Part shown: positions 36,127 to 45,905 of the stretch, one piece after another
How the letters are laid out: the number at the start of each line of letters is the position of its first letter
Numbering within the stretch: position 1 is the first letter of the stretch
Source: Defluviitaleaceae bacterium
Lineage (GTDB): Bacteria; Bacillota; Clostridia; Lachnospirales; WRAX01
Length of the DNA stretch: 64,000 nucleotides
Direction: 5' to 3'
Assembly: GCA_009780415.1 (NCBI GenBank)
Contig: WRAC01000001.1
Span: forward strand, 62,001-126,000
Notes under the pieces: generated by a model
What the model was told of the DNA's origin: nothing
The model's database searches: none
What the model saw: only the letters and a program-made list of their open reading frames with translations
Program-made: the position numbers and the translations under genes

Positions 36127-37155
36127 TCAACCCTTCCGCGCCACAATCAAATCCCTCTTTATCGCCTGGTCAACCCTATGCGTAAAATCATCAAACGGAT
36201 ACTCCGTCAAAACTTCAAACCCAGCGCCGCGTACAACATCGGCAAGCTCCGCCTTTTTGGTGGTAAACTCATTAAAGGCAAAAACCAGCGCGCCGCCTCG
36301 CGCAAGAACCGCAAACAGCTTATCCGCGACGCTTTCAACCAGGGGAACGGCGTTCCTCGTTTTACCCGCGCTTTTATGCTGAACCCCATAGGGCAAATCA
36401 GCCGCAATTATATCTATTGAACCGTTCTTAATAAAATCCAGGCACACGGCGCAATCACCCGTATACAGACTGTAATTCTGGCGTACCTTTCTATCAAAAT
36501 CCTCTTTATTGCTTGCGAACTCCGCGTGGACGGCATCCGCAGCCTTACGCCCCTGCTTATCCGCGCGCTTTTCCTGCCTGAATTTATGCTTGTAACGCCC
36601 CTCTTGCAAATATTTCTCAAAAAATACATTCGCTTCGGAAGCGTTTTTCTCTATCTCAATGCCCACGGCGTCCATACCCCGGGCAATGCCCTCAAACAAA
36701 ACCGTCCCGCGGCCCGCCACCGGGTCAAGGAGCCTTAGCTTCCGGCCCGCAAGCGCCATGGCCGCTCCGCTGGCTACTGACGGCGCAAGCGCCATGGCCG
36801 CATTAACCATCAGCCGCACAAACCGCTCGTTTGTCTTACCGGTATATTTTAAAATCGTGTTGATATTCTCGGGAAAAGCGTACCCGGCATCCGCATAAAC
36901 CGGCAGAAGCTTGCCGCCATGCAGCTCAAACAGCGCAAGGAAGAACGACAGCCCCGCGATTTCAGCAAGCGCCGCCGCATCGGCCGGGCCCTCCGCCCGA
37001 AAGCCGAGGTACGCAACCCCCGCCAGCTCCATAAACTCTATATCGGTAAAATTCCTCTTGCTTGTAACAATTTCAAACTCTTTCCTCATAATATCCCGCG
37101 CCGCGCCGAAATAAACGCGGTTAAACCCGGGATTTAACAATAACGCATAGCGCAT
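36127..37155 (-). CDS. TRM11/THUMP-like RNA methyltransferase
   Basis: DPVAGRGTVLFEGIARGMDAVGIEIE; DIIAADLPYGVQ; start moved to MRYALLLNPG. Confidence 0.75.
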   Translation of the reverse strand: MRYALLLNPGFNRVYFGAARDIMRKEFEIVTSKRNFTDIEFMELAGVAYLGFRAEGPADAAALAEIAGLSFFLALFELHGGKLLPVYADAGYAFPENINTILKYTGKTNERFVRLMVNAAMALAPSVASGAAMALAGRKLRLLDPVAGRGTVLFEGIARGMDAVGIEIEKNASEANVFFEKYLQEGRYKHKFRQEKRADKQGRKAADAVHAEFASNKEDFDRKVRQNYSLYTGDCAVCLDFIKNGSIDIIAADLPYGVQHKSAGKTRNAVPLVESVADKLFAVLARGGALVFAFNEFTTKKAELADVVRGAGFEVLTEYPFDDFTHRVDQAIKRDLIVARKG

Positions 37156-37177
37156 GAAAGTCCTCCTGCCCGCTTCG

Positions 37178-37299
37178 GCTGTCCCATACCGAAACGCGTG
37201 GGGTGGGGCGGGCCGCCGCGTACGCGGCGTGTGCGCCTGCGGCGCACAGCGCGGGAACCGCGCGCCCGCCCCACCCCACGCGTTTCGGTATGGGACAGC
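37178..37299. repeat. 122-bp element with 36-bp perfect inverted-repeat arms
   Basis: GCTGTCCCATACCGAAACGCGTGGGGTGGGGCGGGC / reverse complement at 37264-37299. Confidence 0.9.
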
Positions 37300-37324
37300 A
37301 AGGTTCATCGTCAAAGATTCATCG

Positions 37325-38152
37325 TCAAGTATAAAACTTCACCTTACCGGCCGCATATTCGGCCAATTCATTCTGTTCATCCAGTTCATGCGCCTTTGCG
37401 AACCGCTTCGCCGCCGCCTTATAAAACCCGGCGTTGAAGTGCATCACCCCGATATTATAAACCATCGCCGCCCGCTTTTTCCTGTTAACAAGCTGGATAC
37501 ACAAATGCGCAATCCCGGCAAGCACCAGCGCCGCGCCGCCCAGCACAACGTACTGGCTGTCCAGCAAAAGCCCCGACAGCGCCGCCGGAATCCCCAGCAC
37601 CAGAATCAGAACATTCACCCCGAATTTCCCATAAGGCAGCGACGCGGCGGGGGTTTTATCAATCTTTTCCTTAACCTCGGGGCTAAAGGCCCTTGCCGCC
37701 GTTTCGCGCTTCAATTTCTCGGGCTTTTTGCGCGGCTTCTCAACAACCGTTTCCGGCGGCAGGATCCTATATTCCTCAATCCTTCGATCCTTTATCTTAA
37801 AAACAATATGGATGTCGCGCTTTAAATTATTCCCGCCCTTGGAACGCACCTTCCGCGTGATGGTCAGTATGTAATAAATCCCTTCCTCGTAAGGGTCGGT
37901 GGGCTTCATAACGATCATGTTCTTAGCCGTGTCATAGGTAATCTCGGTATCAAGGATATAACCGTTCGTCTCGGTAACGGTCATGCTCTTGTGCGACACC
38001 GTCACCGGGTCAAGGACGATATTAAACTTAATGAACCACAAAACCGGCCCGCTCAGGTCGTTCAGGCGCACCTTAACACGCCCCGCCAGCTCCGGGTCGC
38101 TGATCCCAACGCGTATCTTCTCTCCCCTGACAATATGCTTATTATCACCCAT
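37325..38152 (-). CDS. Hypothetical membrane protein
   Basis: TM pair before helical C-terminus (VMHFNAGFYKAAAKRFAKAHELDEQNE). Confidence 0.6.
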   Translation of the reverse strand: MGDNKHIVRGEKIRVGISDPELAGRVKVRLNDLSGPVLWFIKFNIVLDPVTVSHKSMTVTETNGYILDTEITYDTAKNMIVMKPTDPYEEGIYYILTITRKVRSKGGNNLKRDIHIVFKIKDRRIEEYRILPPETVVEKPRKKPEKLKRETAARAFSPEVKEKIDKTPAASLPYGKFGVNVLILVLGIPAALSGLLLDSQYVVLGGAALVLAGIAHLCIQLVNRKKRAAMVYNIGVMHFNAGFYKAAAKRFAKAHELDEQNELAEYAAGKVKFYT

Positions 38153-38163
38153 AGCAAGAGCAG

Positions 38164-39159
38164 TTAATAGTTAATAGGCAATAGGCAATAGGTAAATTCA
38201 AAGGCGATTCTGTGTCTATATTCTTCGCCGGCTTTTAGCAGGCCGCCCGGGAATTGGGTTATGTTGGGCTTATTGGGGTAATATTGCGGCTCCAGGCACA
38301 TTCCGCTGTTTTTATTGTAAATTTGGCCGCCGCGCCCTTTATGCTCAGTCATCTTTTCCGACACATAAAGCTGTATGCACGGCAAATCCGTATGCACGCG
38401 CAGGACGCGCCCGGTGTCGGGGCAAAGAACCTCCGCCGCCGGGTTTTCCCCGTCAAAGACGTAGTTCAGGTCATAATCGTCCCTTGCCACATCCCTCACG
38501 GCCCTGAAATCATACACCGTACCCTCAACCGGCAGCACCTCGCCCGTCGGGATCTGCCCCTCGCCAAGCGGCGTATACGCCCCGGCGTTCAGCCTTAACC
38601 TGTGCGACAGCACATTGCCCTCCCCGCGCAGGTTAAAATATGCATGGTTGGTCATACTCACATATGTATCCTTATCCGAAACCGCGAAAAAGTCCATAAC
38701 CACGCTGTTTCCGTCCAGCCGTACCGTTATCTCCGCGTCCAGGTTCCCCGGATACCCCATTTCCCCGTCGGGGCTGTGCAGCTTCAGCTTCACACCGTTT
38801 TCCAGCGCCTCCGCGTCCCATATCCGTTTGTTCCAGTTCCCGCCGCCGTGCAGGTGGTTAAGCCCCTCATTGGCACAAAGCTTATGCCGGGCGCCGTTAA
38901 GCTCAAACCCAGCCCCGCCGATCCGGTTCGAGTACCGCCCGACCATCGCGCCCACATAGGCATTGTCCGCCAAATACTCATCCGCGGTATCATACCCCAG
39001 GCACACCTCACCCGGGTTCCCGTCCCTGTCCGGCGCGGTTATGGACGTTATAATCCCGCCCAAATCCGACACCGTAAACCCAACCTTCTCACCCTTCACG
39101 GAAAAAAGCCTGACCGTCCGCCCGTCAGGCATTTTCCCCCAATCCTTAACAGTTACCAT
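38164..39159 (-). CDS. galM: Aldose 1-epimerase (galactose mutarotase)
   Basis: MTNHAYFNLRGEGN; MCLEPQYYPN. Confidence 0.9.
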   Translation of the reverse strand: MVTVKDWGKMPDGRTVRLFSVKGEKVGFTVSDLGGIITSITAPDRDGNPGEVCLGYDTADEYLADNAYVGAMVGRYSNRIGGAGFELNGARHKLCANEGLNHLHGGGNWNKRIWDAEALENGVKLKLHSPDGEMGYPGNLDAEITVRLDGNSVVMDFFAVSDKDTYVSMTNHAYFNLRGEGNVLSHRLRLNAGAYTPLGEGQIPTGEVLPVEGTVYDFRAVRDVARDDYDLNYVFDGENPAAEVLCPDTGRVLRVHTDLPCIQLYVSEKMTEHKGRGGQIYNKNSGMCLEPQYYPNKPNITQFPGGLLKAGEEYRHRIAFEFTYCLLPINY

Positions 39160-39243
39160 ATCCTCATCTCCTCAAAAACGATACTCACCATTAGTATTAT
39201 AATCCAAAGCCCCAATTTATTCAACCACGGAATCGAACGCATT

Positions 39244-39735
39244 CTATACATGCTTCTCATAAATCCGCCCGCCCTCATTCGGCTCAATTTTACCCGTGTC
39301 TATATAATCCATCGATTTCCAAAAAAATCCATTACCCACAATGTCTGTCAAATAAATGCCTTTTATATTATGTTTTTTAAGCTCTTCCTCGGCCTTGCTA
39401 ACCATCGCTTTACCCAATCCAATCCCCCGCAGCTGTTTGTCGGCGTATATTTCCGACATATGCCCCCAGCCTTCATATCCGTCAGCATATCCGCGCACTT
39501 CCCCGCAATCCGGGTGGAAAGTGACAAAGCCCTTATACCCGCCGTCCATTACGCATATAAAAGTTGTTTTCCCCCCAAAATACCTTTTAAAATGTTCAAA
39601 AAGCTCATCAAACGAATACGCCGGATAAAATAAATCCGGCTCCTCCCGGGAAATTTCCGCCTCATACCTTTGATACAAAGGCAGCAGCTCCATCATCATA
39701 TCTTCATCCCCCATATCCAACTCAACAAACTTCAC
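39244..39735 (-). CDS. GNAT acetyltransferase
   Basis: MSEIYADKQLRGIGLGKAMVSKAEEELKKH. Confidence 0.8.
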   Translation of the reverse strand: MKFVELDMGDEDMMMELLPLYQRYEAEISREEPDLFYPAYSFDELFEHFKRYFGGKTTFICVMDGGYKGFVTFHPDCGEVRGYADGYEGWGHMSEIYADKQLRGIGLGKAMVSKAEEELKKHNIKGIYLTDIVGNGFFWKSMDYIDTGKIEPNEGGRIYEKHV

Positions 39736-39831
39736 CCCGCACCCTCCTCTTAAAACCGCACTAAAACCCCCAAAAAAAATCTTTCAGGGGTTTTGCCTAT
39801 TACCTATTACCTGTTACCTATTTACCTGTTT

Positions 39832-41088
39832 TTAATACCATCCTCTCAGCTTCATAACCTGAGCGATCCTCTGAATCGAATACATATAAGCCGCCGTCCT
39901 AAGCGGCACGCCATGCTTCTCCTTCACCGCCCAGACAGCCGCGAACGCGTCCACCATCGCGCGCTCCTCTTTTTCCGCAACCTCGGCGTCGCTCCAGTAA
40001 TATCCGTACAGATTCTGGCACCACTCAAAATACGAGACCGTCACGCCGCCCGCGTTCGCAAGGATATCCGGCACAACCGCAATGCCCTTATTCAGTAAAA
40101 TCGCGTCCGCCTCAGGCGTTACCGGCCCGTTCGCGCCCTCGGCAATCAGCTTGACGTTGATTTTCGGCGCGTTATCCACCGTTATGGCGTTCTCCATCGC
40201 GCAAGGCAGCAAAACGTCGGCCTCCATCGCCCAAAACTCCTCCGGCGTAATCTCCTTAGCGCCGGGAAATCCCTTAATAGAGCCTTTATTGCCGTTCTTA
40301 TATTCCAAAAGCTTTTTGCAATCTATCCCATTTTCATTGCAAAGCACGCAGTCCCACTCGCAGATTGCCGTAATAACGGCCCCCTGCGCCTCCGTGCAAA
40401 GCGCGGAATGCGAGCCCACGTTGCCAAAGCCCTGCAGCAGCACCTTCGCGCCCTTCATGTCAAAGCCCAGCTTCTTGCAGGCCTCGCGGACGGAAATCGC
40501 CACGCCAAGCCCCGTAGCCGCCGTGCGGCCCTTCGACCCGCCGAACTCCACCGGCTTGCCCGTAATAACGCCCAAAGCGCTGTGGCCCGATAACTTGCAA
40601 TACTCGTCCACCATCCATGCCATAATCTGCCCGTTTGTGTTCACGTCCGGCGCGGGGATGTCCACCTTTTCGCCAAGCAGCTTATGCGTGGCCTGAACAT
40701 AACCCCTCGACAGGCGCTCCTTCTCCCCCTCGCTGAGCGTCCCGGGATCGACGCAGACGCCCCCCTTGCCGCCGCCGTAAGGCAGGCCCACAATGGCGCA
40801 TTTTATCGTCATCCATGTCGCCAGCGCCTTTACCTCGTCGCCGTGCACGCTGGGGTGGAAGCGGATGCCGCCCTTGTACGGGCCCAGCGCGTCGTTATGG
40901 TAACCGCGCCACGCGGTAAACACCTTCGTCGTGCCGTCGTCCATCCTGACCGGGATGTTAACCTCAATCACCTTTTGCGGGTTCTTCAAGATCTCATAAA
41001 CCGCCGGATCCGCGCCCAGCCTGCCGCAAGCGTCCTTTATCAGCGACTGCGCCGCCTGTAAAGGGTTTAACGTTTCCATACTAAACAC
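39832..41088 (-). CDS. Glu/Leu/Phe/Val dehydrogenase (glutamate dehydrogenase)
   Basis: GPYKGGIRFHPSV; PYGGGKGGV; LQGFGNVGSH. Confidence 0.95.
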   Translation of the reverse strand: MFSMETLNPLQAAQSLIKDACGRLGADPAVYEILKNPQKVIEVNIPVRMDDGTTKVFTAWRGYHNDALGPYKGGIRFHPSVHGDEVKALATWMTIKCAIVGLPYGGGKGGVCVDPGTLSEGEKERLSRGYVQATHKLLGEKVDIPAPDVNTNGQIMAWMVDEYCKLSGHSALGVITGKPVEFGGSKGRTAATGLGVAISVREACKKLGFDMKGAKVLLQGFGNVGSHSALCTEAQGAVITAICEWDCVLCNENGIDCKKLLEYKNGNKGSIKGFPGAKEITPEEFWAMEADVLLPCAMENAITVDNAPKINVKLIAEGANGPVTPEADAILLNKGIAVVPDILANAGGVTVSYFEWCQNLYGYYWSDAEVAEKEERAMVDAFAAVWAVKEKHGVPLRTAAYMYSIQRIAQVMKLRGWY

Positions 41089-41164
41089 CTCCGTAAAAAT
41101 TTATCTCATTTTATCAAAGAAAAACAATTTATTCAACCGCAAATATGGCGCGAGTAAACCCATT

Positions 41165-41299
41165 ATTTATTAGTCTTATCATCTTTCCTGGCTTCTTGTA
41201 AAACTTCGTTTATAACATCCGTAACGCCTTCCCAATCCTCTTTCTTGCAAAGCTTGGCAAGCGCGGAAAACAAGGCGATTATCTCAATCCTGGTCATCG
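41165..41299 (-). CDS. Small hypothetical protein
   Basis: MTRIEIIALFSALAKLCKKEDWEGVTDVINEVLQEARKDDKTNK. Confidence 0.5.
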
Positions 41300-41847
41300 T
41301 TTGAGCTCCTTTCGTCAGAATCTGCGCTTCCACCACATTCACCTCTTATAACAAACCCCACATCCAAAATAACCTTCCTATCCTTATCCGGCTCGGTAAA
41401 CCGCGGGCAAACAAACCGCTCAAACCACCATTCCCCTGCCTCAAAGCCCTCCTCTTTAAGCCTTTCTAAGCATTCCGCCTCCCTGCCGTACAATTCAACC
41501 TCTTTCCCGTAAATCCAGCACACACCGAACGCGCCCTCGGGAAAGTCAACATGTCCGAAGCCCTCGGGTACATCGGTGCCTTCCGGCGTAAACATCCCGA
41601 TCCAATACTCATAATTCTCATTTTCCCCGCGCATCAAGCCGATGTTCGCCGCGCTGTCCTCATAGGCGCTTACCCCGCCGGTCCGCTCCTCGATCAAATC
41701 AAACCAGCCGTTCACAAACCACTCGCCCCACCTCGTGCCGAACGACTTGCCAATGCGGTCACCGTTGACGTACCTTTTCCCGATAAACCGCAGCGCGGGA
41801 ACGTCTTGCCTGTATGCCTTAATGATTTCCGTCATATAATCCCCCAC
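41284..41847 (-). CDS. GyrI-like/AraC effector-binding domain protein
   Basis: IGMFTPEGTDVPEGFGHVDFPEGAFGVCWIYG. Confidence 0.65.
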   Translation of the reverse strand: MGDYMTEIIKAYRQDVPALRFIGKRYVNGDRIGKSFGTRWGEWFVNGWFDLIEERTGGVSAYEDSAANIGLMRGENENYEYWIGMFTPEGTDVPEGFGHVDFPEGAFGVCWIYGKEVELYGREAECLERLKEEGFEAGEWWFERFVCPRFTEPDKDRKVILDVGFVIRGECGGSADSDERSSNDDQD

Positions 41848-41860
41848 CTAGTCCATTGGA

Positions 41861-43597
41861 CTAGTTCCTGTTATAAACCGTCCCGCAGACCGGGTCAACC
41901 GTAATGCTGCTGCCGTCCGAAATCAGCTTCGTCGCGTCCTCCGCGCCCGTAATCAGCGGAATATCCATCGCCACCGCCGCCGCCGCTATGCCCGACGCGC
42001 CGAACTCCTCCTCCGTAACAACCGCGACGGCCCGACGCAGCAGCCGCAGCGCCTCCTTCGTCGTCTTATCGATAACGATGACGCACCCGTCCACAAACTC
42101 CGCGCTTTCCTTGCGCCGGCTGATAACGCAGGCCTTGGAGCCGACGCTCTGCATCCCGTGGCCCACGCCCTTCACGATGGTATCGCCCAGCACCAGCACC
42201 TGCACCATGTTCGTAACCGAACTCTGCTGGGACGACGAGCCCGTCACCACGATAATATCGCCCTCCGCCGCGTGCCCGGATTCCAGCACCTTCTCCGCCG
42301 CGTTCCTGTAAACCGCGCCGCTTTCCTCGTGGTATTCGCTCAGAAGCGGCACCACGCCCCAGCTCATCGCCATCTGCTGATACGTCTTAAACTTGGGCGT
42401 AACGGCGATAATCCGCACGCAGGGCCGGTACCGCGAAATCATCCGCGCCGCCGTCCCGTTAACCGTCACCGTAACGATGGCGACCGCTCCCAGGTCATGC
42501 GCCGCCGAACAAGCCGCGTGGCTTATCGCGTCGGTGATATTATGCTCGATTTTGGCGTTATAACCCCGGAACTGCTCCCTGTAATCAATATTCTCCTCGG
42601 TCTGCTGGGCGATCTTCACCATCGTTTTCAGGCTCTCCACCGGGTATTTCCCGCCCGCCGTCTCGCCGCTCAGCATCAGCGCGCTTGTGCCGTCATAAAT
42701 CGCGTTCGCGATATCCGTAATCTCGGCCCGCGTCGGCCTTGGGTTATTAATCATGCTTTCAAGCATATGCGTCGCCGTAATAACCTTCTTGCCCGCCCGG
42801 TAACACTTTTTAATCAGCGTTTTCTGTATCCCCGGCAGCTCCTCAAACGGGATCTCAACGCCCATGTCGCCCCGCGCCACCATTATCCCGTCACTTACCC
42901 TTATAATCTCGTCAATATTTTCAACGCCCTCGGCGTTCTCAATCTTCGATATCAGCTGGCACCTGATCGGCCCAAGCCCCGCCAGAAAATTCTGGGCCAG
43001 AAAAACGTCCTCCGCCGACCTTACGAAACTAAGCGCGATATAATCCGCGTCGTTTTCATAGGCAAACGTCAAATCCGCCTTATCCGTCTCGCTCAAATAA
43101 GGCATGTCAACGCTGACCCCCGGCAGATTCAAGCTCTTCCTGTTCTTCAGCTCCCCGCCGTAAATCACGCGGCACAGGATATCGCTGCCCTTAACCTCCT
43201 CAACCCTAAGCTCAATCAGCCCGTCGTCAAGCATAACCTTTGTACCCTTTTCAACGTTCCCCGGCAAACCCTCATAAGTTACCGAAACAATCTCCTTCGT
43301 TCCCGGCACGTCCCTTGTAGTCAGCGTAAACTCCGCGCCGACCTCAAGGTTTACCTTGCCCTTCTCAAACGTCCGCACCCTGATCTCCGGCCCCTTGGTA
43401 TCCGCCAAAATCGCCACAGGCCGTTTCAGTTCCTCCCTCAGCTTCTTCAGCGCCTCAATCTTCGCCAGATGCTCGGGATGCGTCCCGTGCGAAAAGTTCA
43501 GCCGCGCCACGTTCATCCCGCCCAGTATCAGTTCCCGCATAATTTCCGGCTTCTCCGACGCCGGCCCTATCGTGCAGATTATTTTGGTTTTATGCAT
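41861..43597 (-). CDS. pyk: Pyruvate kinase
   Basis: KIICTIGPASEKPEIMRELILGGMNVARLNFSHG; C-terminal PEP-utilising-like extension. Confidence 0.97.
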   Translation of the reverse strand: MHKTKIICTIGPASEKPEIMRELILGGMNVARLNFSHGTHPEHLAKIEALKKLREELKRPVAILADTKGPEIRVRTFEKGKVNLEVGAEFTLTTRDVPGTKEIVSVTYEGLPGNVEKGTKVMLDDGLIELRVEEVKGSDILCRVIYGGELKNRKSLNLPGVSVDMPYLSETDKADLTFAYENDADYIALSFVRSAEDVFLAQNFLAGLGPIRCQLISKIENAEGVENIDEIIRVSDGIMVARGDMGVEIPFEELPGIQKTLIKKCYRAGKKVITATHMLESMINNPRPTRAEITDIANAIYDGTSALMLSGETAGGKYPVESLKTMVKIAQQTEENIDYREQFRGYNAKIEHNITDAISHAACSAAHDLGAVAIVTVTVNGTAARMISRYRPCVRIIAVTPKFKTYQQMAMSWGVVPLLSEYHEESGAVYRNAAEKVLESGHAAEGDIIVVTGSSSQQSSVTNMVQVLVLGDTIVKGVGHGMQSVGSKACVISRRKESAEFVDGCVIVIDKTTKEALRLLRRAVAVVTEEEFGASGIAAAAVAMDIPLITGAEDATKLISDGSSITVDPVCGTVYNRN

Positions 43598-43611
43598 GTT
43601 TTAACCTCCTA

Positions 43612-43690
43612 AAGACCTTGAGGGCACCGCCCCTGTACGCCCGCTTTTTGGGCGTACGGCTCCCGCAAGGAGCTTCGCCCCTTGACCCTT
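43612..43690 (-). repeat. Dispersed GGGTCAAGGGG...AAGGTCTT repeat, copy 3, directly upstream of the pyk RBS
   Basis: Inverted orientation; carries an extra GTACGCCC...GGGCGTAC hairpin. Confidence 0.8.
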
Positions 43691-43758
43691 CTGTTTTAAT
43701 ATAGATTATATATTATAGCAAGGTGATTTACAATTTTTATTTTACACTGAAAAAGGAC

Positions 43759-43787
43759 TTGCGTAATTGTTATATCCGGCGTATAAT
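43759..43787 (+). promoter_or_regulatory. Antisense RNA promoter for the 43956-44045 toxin
   Basis: TTGCGT, 17 bp, TATAAT. Confidence 0.6.
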
Positions 43788-43955
43788 GGGGATAGAATAA
43801 AGTCGGGGGAACGTGTCACCGCTCCCCCTGTCCATTGGCCGCGTTAAATTCTGGATTTAACCATGTCATTGGACCGGCACTTACCGCATTGACGGTTAGG
43901 CTTGCACAACTATTTAATTGAAAATAGTCGCGACACCCTTCCATAAGAGGCGCGG

Positions 43956-44045
43956 CTATTTTCCTTTTCTGTCAACGTATACCAGCAAAGCCACAAGGAA
44001 CAAGCCCGCTGTAAATAATATCATTAATATCTCATACGTGGACAC
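43956..44045 (-). CDS. Hol-Tox family small membrane toxin, 29 aa (GTG start)
   Basis: MSTYEILMILFTAGLFLVALLVYVDRKGK; Shine-Dalgarno GGAGGGTG. Confidence 0.75.
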   Translation of the reverse strand: MSTYEILMILFTAGLFLVALLVYVDRKGK

Positions 44046-44149
44046 GCTTATCACCCTCCCTTCCGGTTGGATTTGGTTTTTCAACCATCACCGCCTTTCG
44101 GGATGTGCAAGCTGGGAATTAACCGCCCTATGCGTTCATGCGTAGTGAA

Positions 44150-44178
44150 ATTATAACACGTATATAAAATTAATACAA
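44150..44178 (-). promoter_or_regulatory. Promoter of the 43956-44045 toxin
   Basis: Minus strand TTGTAT, 17 bp, TATAAT. Confidence 0.65.
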
Positions 44179-44187
44179 CTCGTAATA

Positions 44188-44386
44188 ACCGTTAAAATCC
44201 TCATTTGCACAATGGTGCTGTAAATCAAGTGAGTTTAACCACGAAATACACGAAAAAAGAAAATTAAAAAATCGAAATGCTGATGCGTCATGTTCATTGA
44301 TTTCGTGTGTTTCGTGGTTCATGTCTTTTGTCTTTGTGAAGATAGCAACACTGTACAAATGAGGAATTTAACCGTTTACACTGGAC
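44188..44386. repeat. Nested imperfect palindrome (MITE-like)
   Basis: Outer arms CGTTAAAATCCTCATTTG/CAAATGAGGAATTTAACCG; inner AACCACGAAATACACGAAA / TTTCGTGTGTTTCGTGGTT. Confidence 0.65.
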
Positions 44387-44426
44387 AAAAATCCCAAAAT
44401 CAATTAAAATATACACGGGTGATTTT

Positions 44427-45899
44427 ATGAATGTTGTACTTGCCATAGACCTCGGCGCATCCAGCGGACGCGCCATGCTGTGCTTTTACGAGGACGGGAG
44501 GTTCCGCCTTCAGGAGGCCCACCGCTTTGAAAACATCCCCATAACGCGGGACGGGCGTCTGATGTGGGATTATAAAACGCTTCTGCGCGAGGTTAAAACC
44601 GGCATGAAGAAAGCTTCCGGGGTTACACATATCGACAGTGTCGGCATAGACACCTGGGGCGTGGATTTCGCGCTGGTTACGAAAGACGGCGAAATATTGG
44701 AGGGCCCCGCCCACTACCGCGACACGCGCAAAAACGGCATAAGCGAGGAAGTGTTCAAAGACGTTCCCCCCGAATTTATCTACCGGCGCACAGGCATCCA
44801 ATTTATGGAAATAAATACGTTATACCAATTATACGCGCTGAAAAGGGACAGGCCGGAGCTGTTCGGCCAAGACCTGCGGCTCCTTATGATGCCGGATTTG
44901 CTGGGCTGGTCGCTTACGGGCAAATTCTGCGCCGAGATCAGCATCGCATCCACCTCAAACCTAGTGGACCCCTATTTCAAGCAATGGGACAACGGCCTCA
45001 CGGACAAACTGGGCCTGGGCCCTATTATCCCCTGGTTCCAGAACATCGTACATCCCGGCACCGAACTGGGAGCCGTAAAACCCGAAATCCTTGAGGAGCT
45101 GGGCCTGCCTGACATGCGCGTCATTTCCGTGGCGGGGCACGACACCGCCAGCGCCGTGGCCGCCGTCCCCTACAACCCCGAAAACACGCTGTTCCTGTCC
45201 AGCGGCACATGGAACCTGATCGGCGCGGAGCTGGACGGGCCCGTCCGCTCCGCCGAATCCGCCGCCGCCAACGTATCCAACGAAATCGGCTATGGCGGCA
45301 AGATAAGGTTCTTGAAAAACGTAACCGGATTCTGGCTGGTTCAGCAGGCGCGCGAAACCTTCCGCGCCCAGGGCAAAAGCCTTGATTATGCCGCTTTAGA
45401 GAGCTTGGCCCTCGAATCCGCGGCTTTACGGCATTTTATTGACCCGGACAATCCGGATGTCGCAAGTCCCTGCGACATGCCCGCGCAAATCCGCGCCTGC
45501 TGCCGAAGAACAAACCAATCCGTCCCCGAATCCGACGCGGCCCTGATGCGCTGCATCTACGACAGCCTTGCGCTGAAACTCCGCATGGCGGCGGAAAGCC
45601 TTGAAACAAACAGCGGCAAAACCTTCGGCGCGATCCACCTTGTAGGCGGCGGCACCCAATCCGCCCTCCTATGCCAAACCATAGCGGACATAACGCGCAA
45701 ACGCGTGGACTCAGGCCCCGTGGAAGCCACGGCCCTGGGCAACGCCGCCGCCCAGTTCATAGCAAACGGCACGCTCAAAGACATAGGTGAAGCCCGCCGC
45801 GTAATCCGCGAAAGCTTTGACATTAAGCAATACAATCCGGCCATACCGCACGAAACCGCCGAAATCGCATACACTCGGTTCAAAGCGCTAATCATATAA
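44427..45899 (+). CDS. rhaB: Rhamnulokinase
   Basis: FGGY kinase pattern MNVVLAIDLGASSGRAMLC; SVGIDTWGVDFALV; HLVGGGTQSALLCQ. Confidence 0.9.
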   Translation: MNVVLAIDLGASSGRAMLCFYEDGRFRLQEAHRFENIPITRDGRLMWDYKTLLREVKTGMKKASGVTHIDSVGIDTWGVDFALVTKDGEILEGPAHYRDTRKNGISEEVFKDVPPEFIYRRTGIQFMEINTLYQLYALKRDRPELFGQDLRLLMMPDLLGWSLTGKFCAEISIASTSNLVDPYFKQWDNGLTDKLGLGPIIPWFQNIVHPGTELGAVKPEILEELGLPDMRVISVAGHDTASAVAAVPYNPENTLFLSSGTWNLIGAELDGPVRSAESAAANVSNEIGYGGKIRFLKNVTGFWLVQQARETFRAQGKSLDYAALESLALESAALRHFIDPDNPDVASPCDMPAQIRACCRRTNQSVPESDAALMRCIYDSLALKLRMAAESLETNSGKTFGAIHLVGGGTQSALLCQTIADITRKRVDSGPVEATALGNAAAQFIANGTLKDIGEARRVIRESFDIKQYNPAIPHETAEIAYTRFKALII

Positions 45900-45905
45900 T
45901 CCAAA

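Noticed and set aside
37154-37825. Plus-strand 223-aa ORF with VPYRNAWGGAG...HAFRYGTA
   Set aside because: Starts inside a 36-bp inverted repeat and runs antisense to the 37325..38152 gene; spurious.
42158-43612. 484-aa plus-strand ORF antisense to pyruvate kinase
   Set aside because: Arg/His-rich antisense translation of a clear pyk gene; GC-rich frame artefact.
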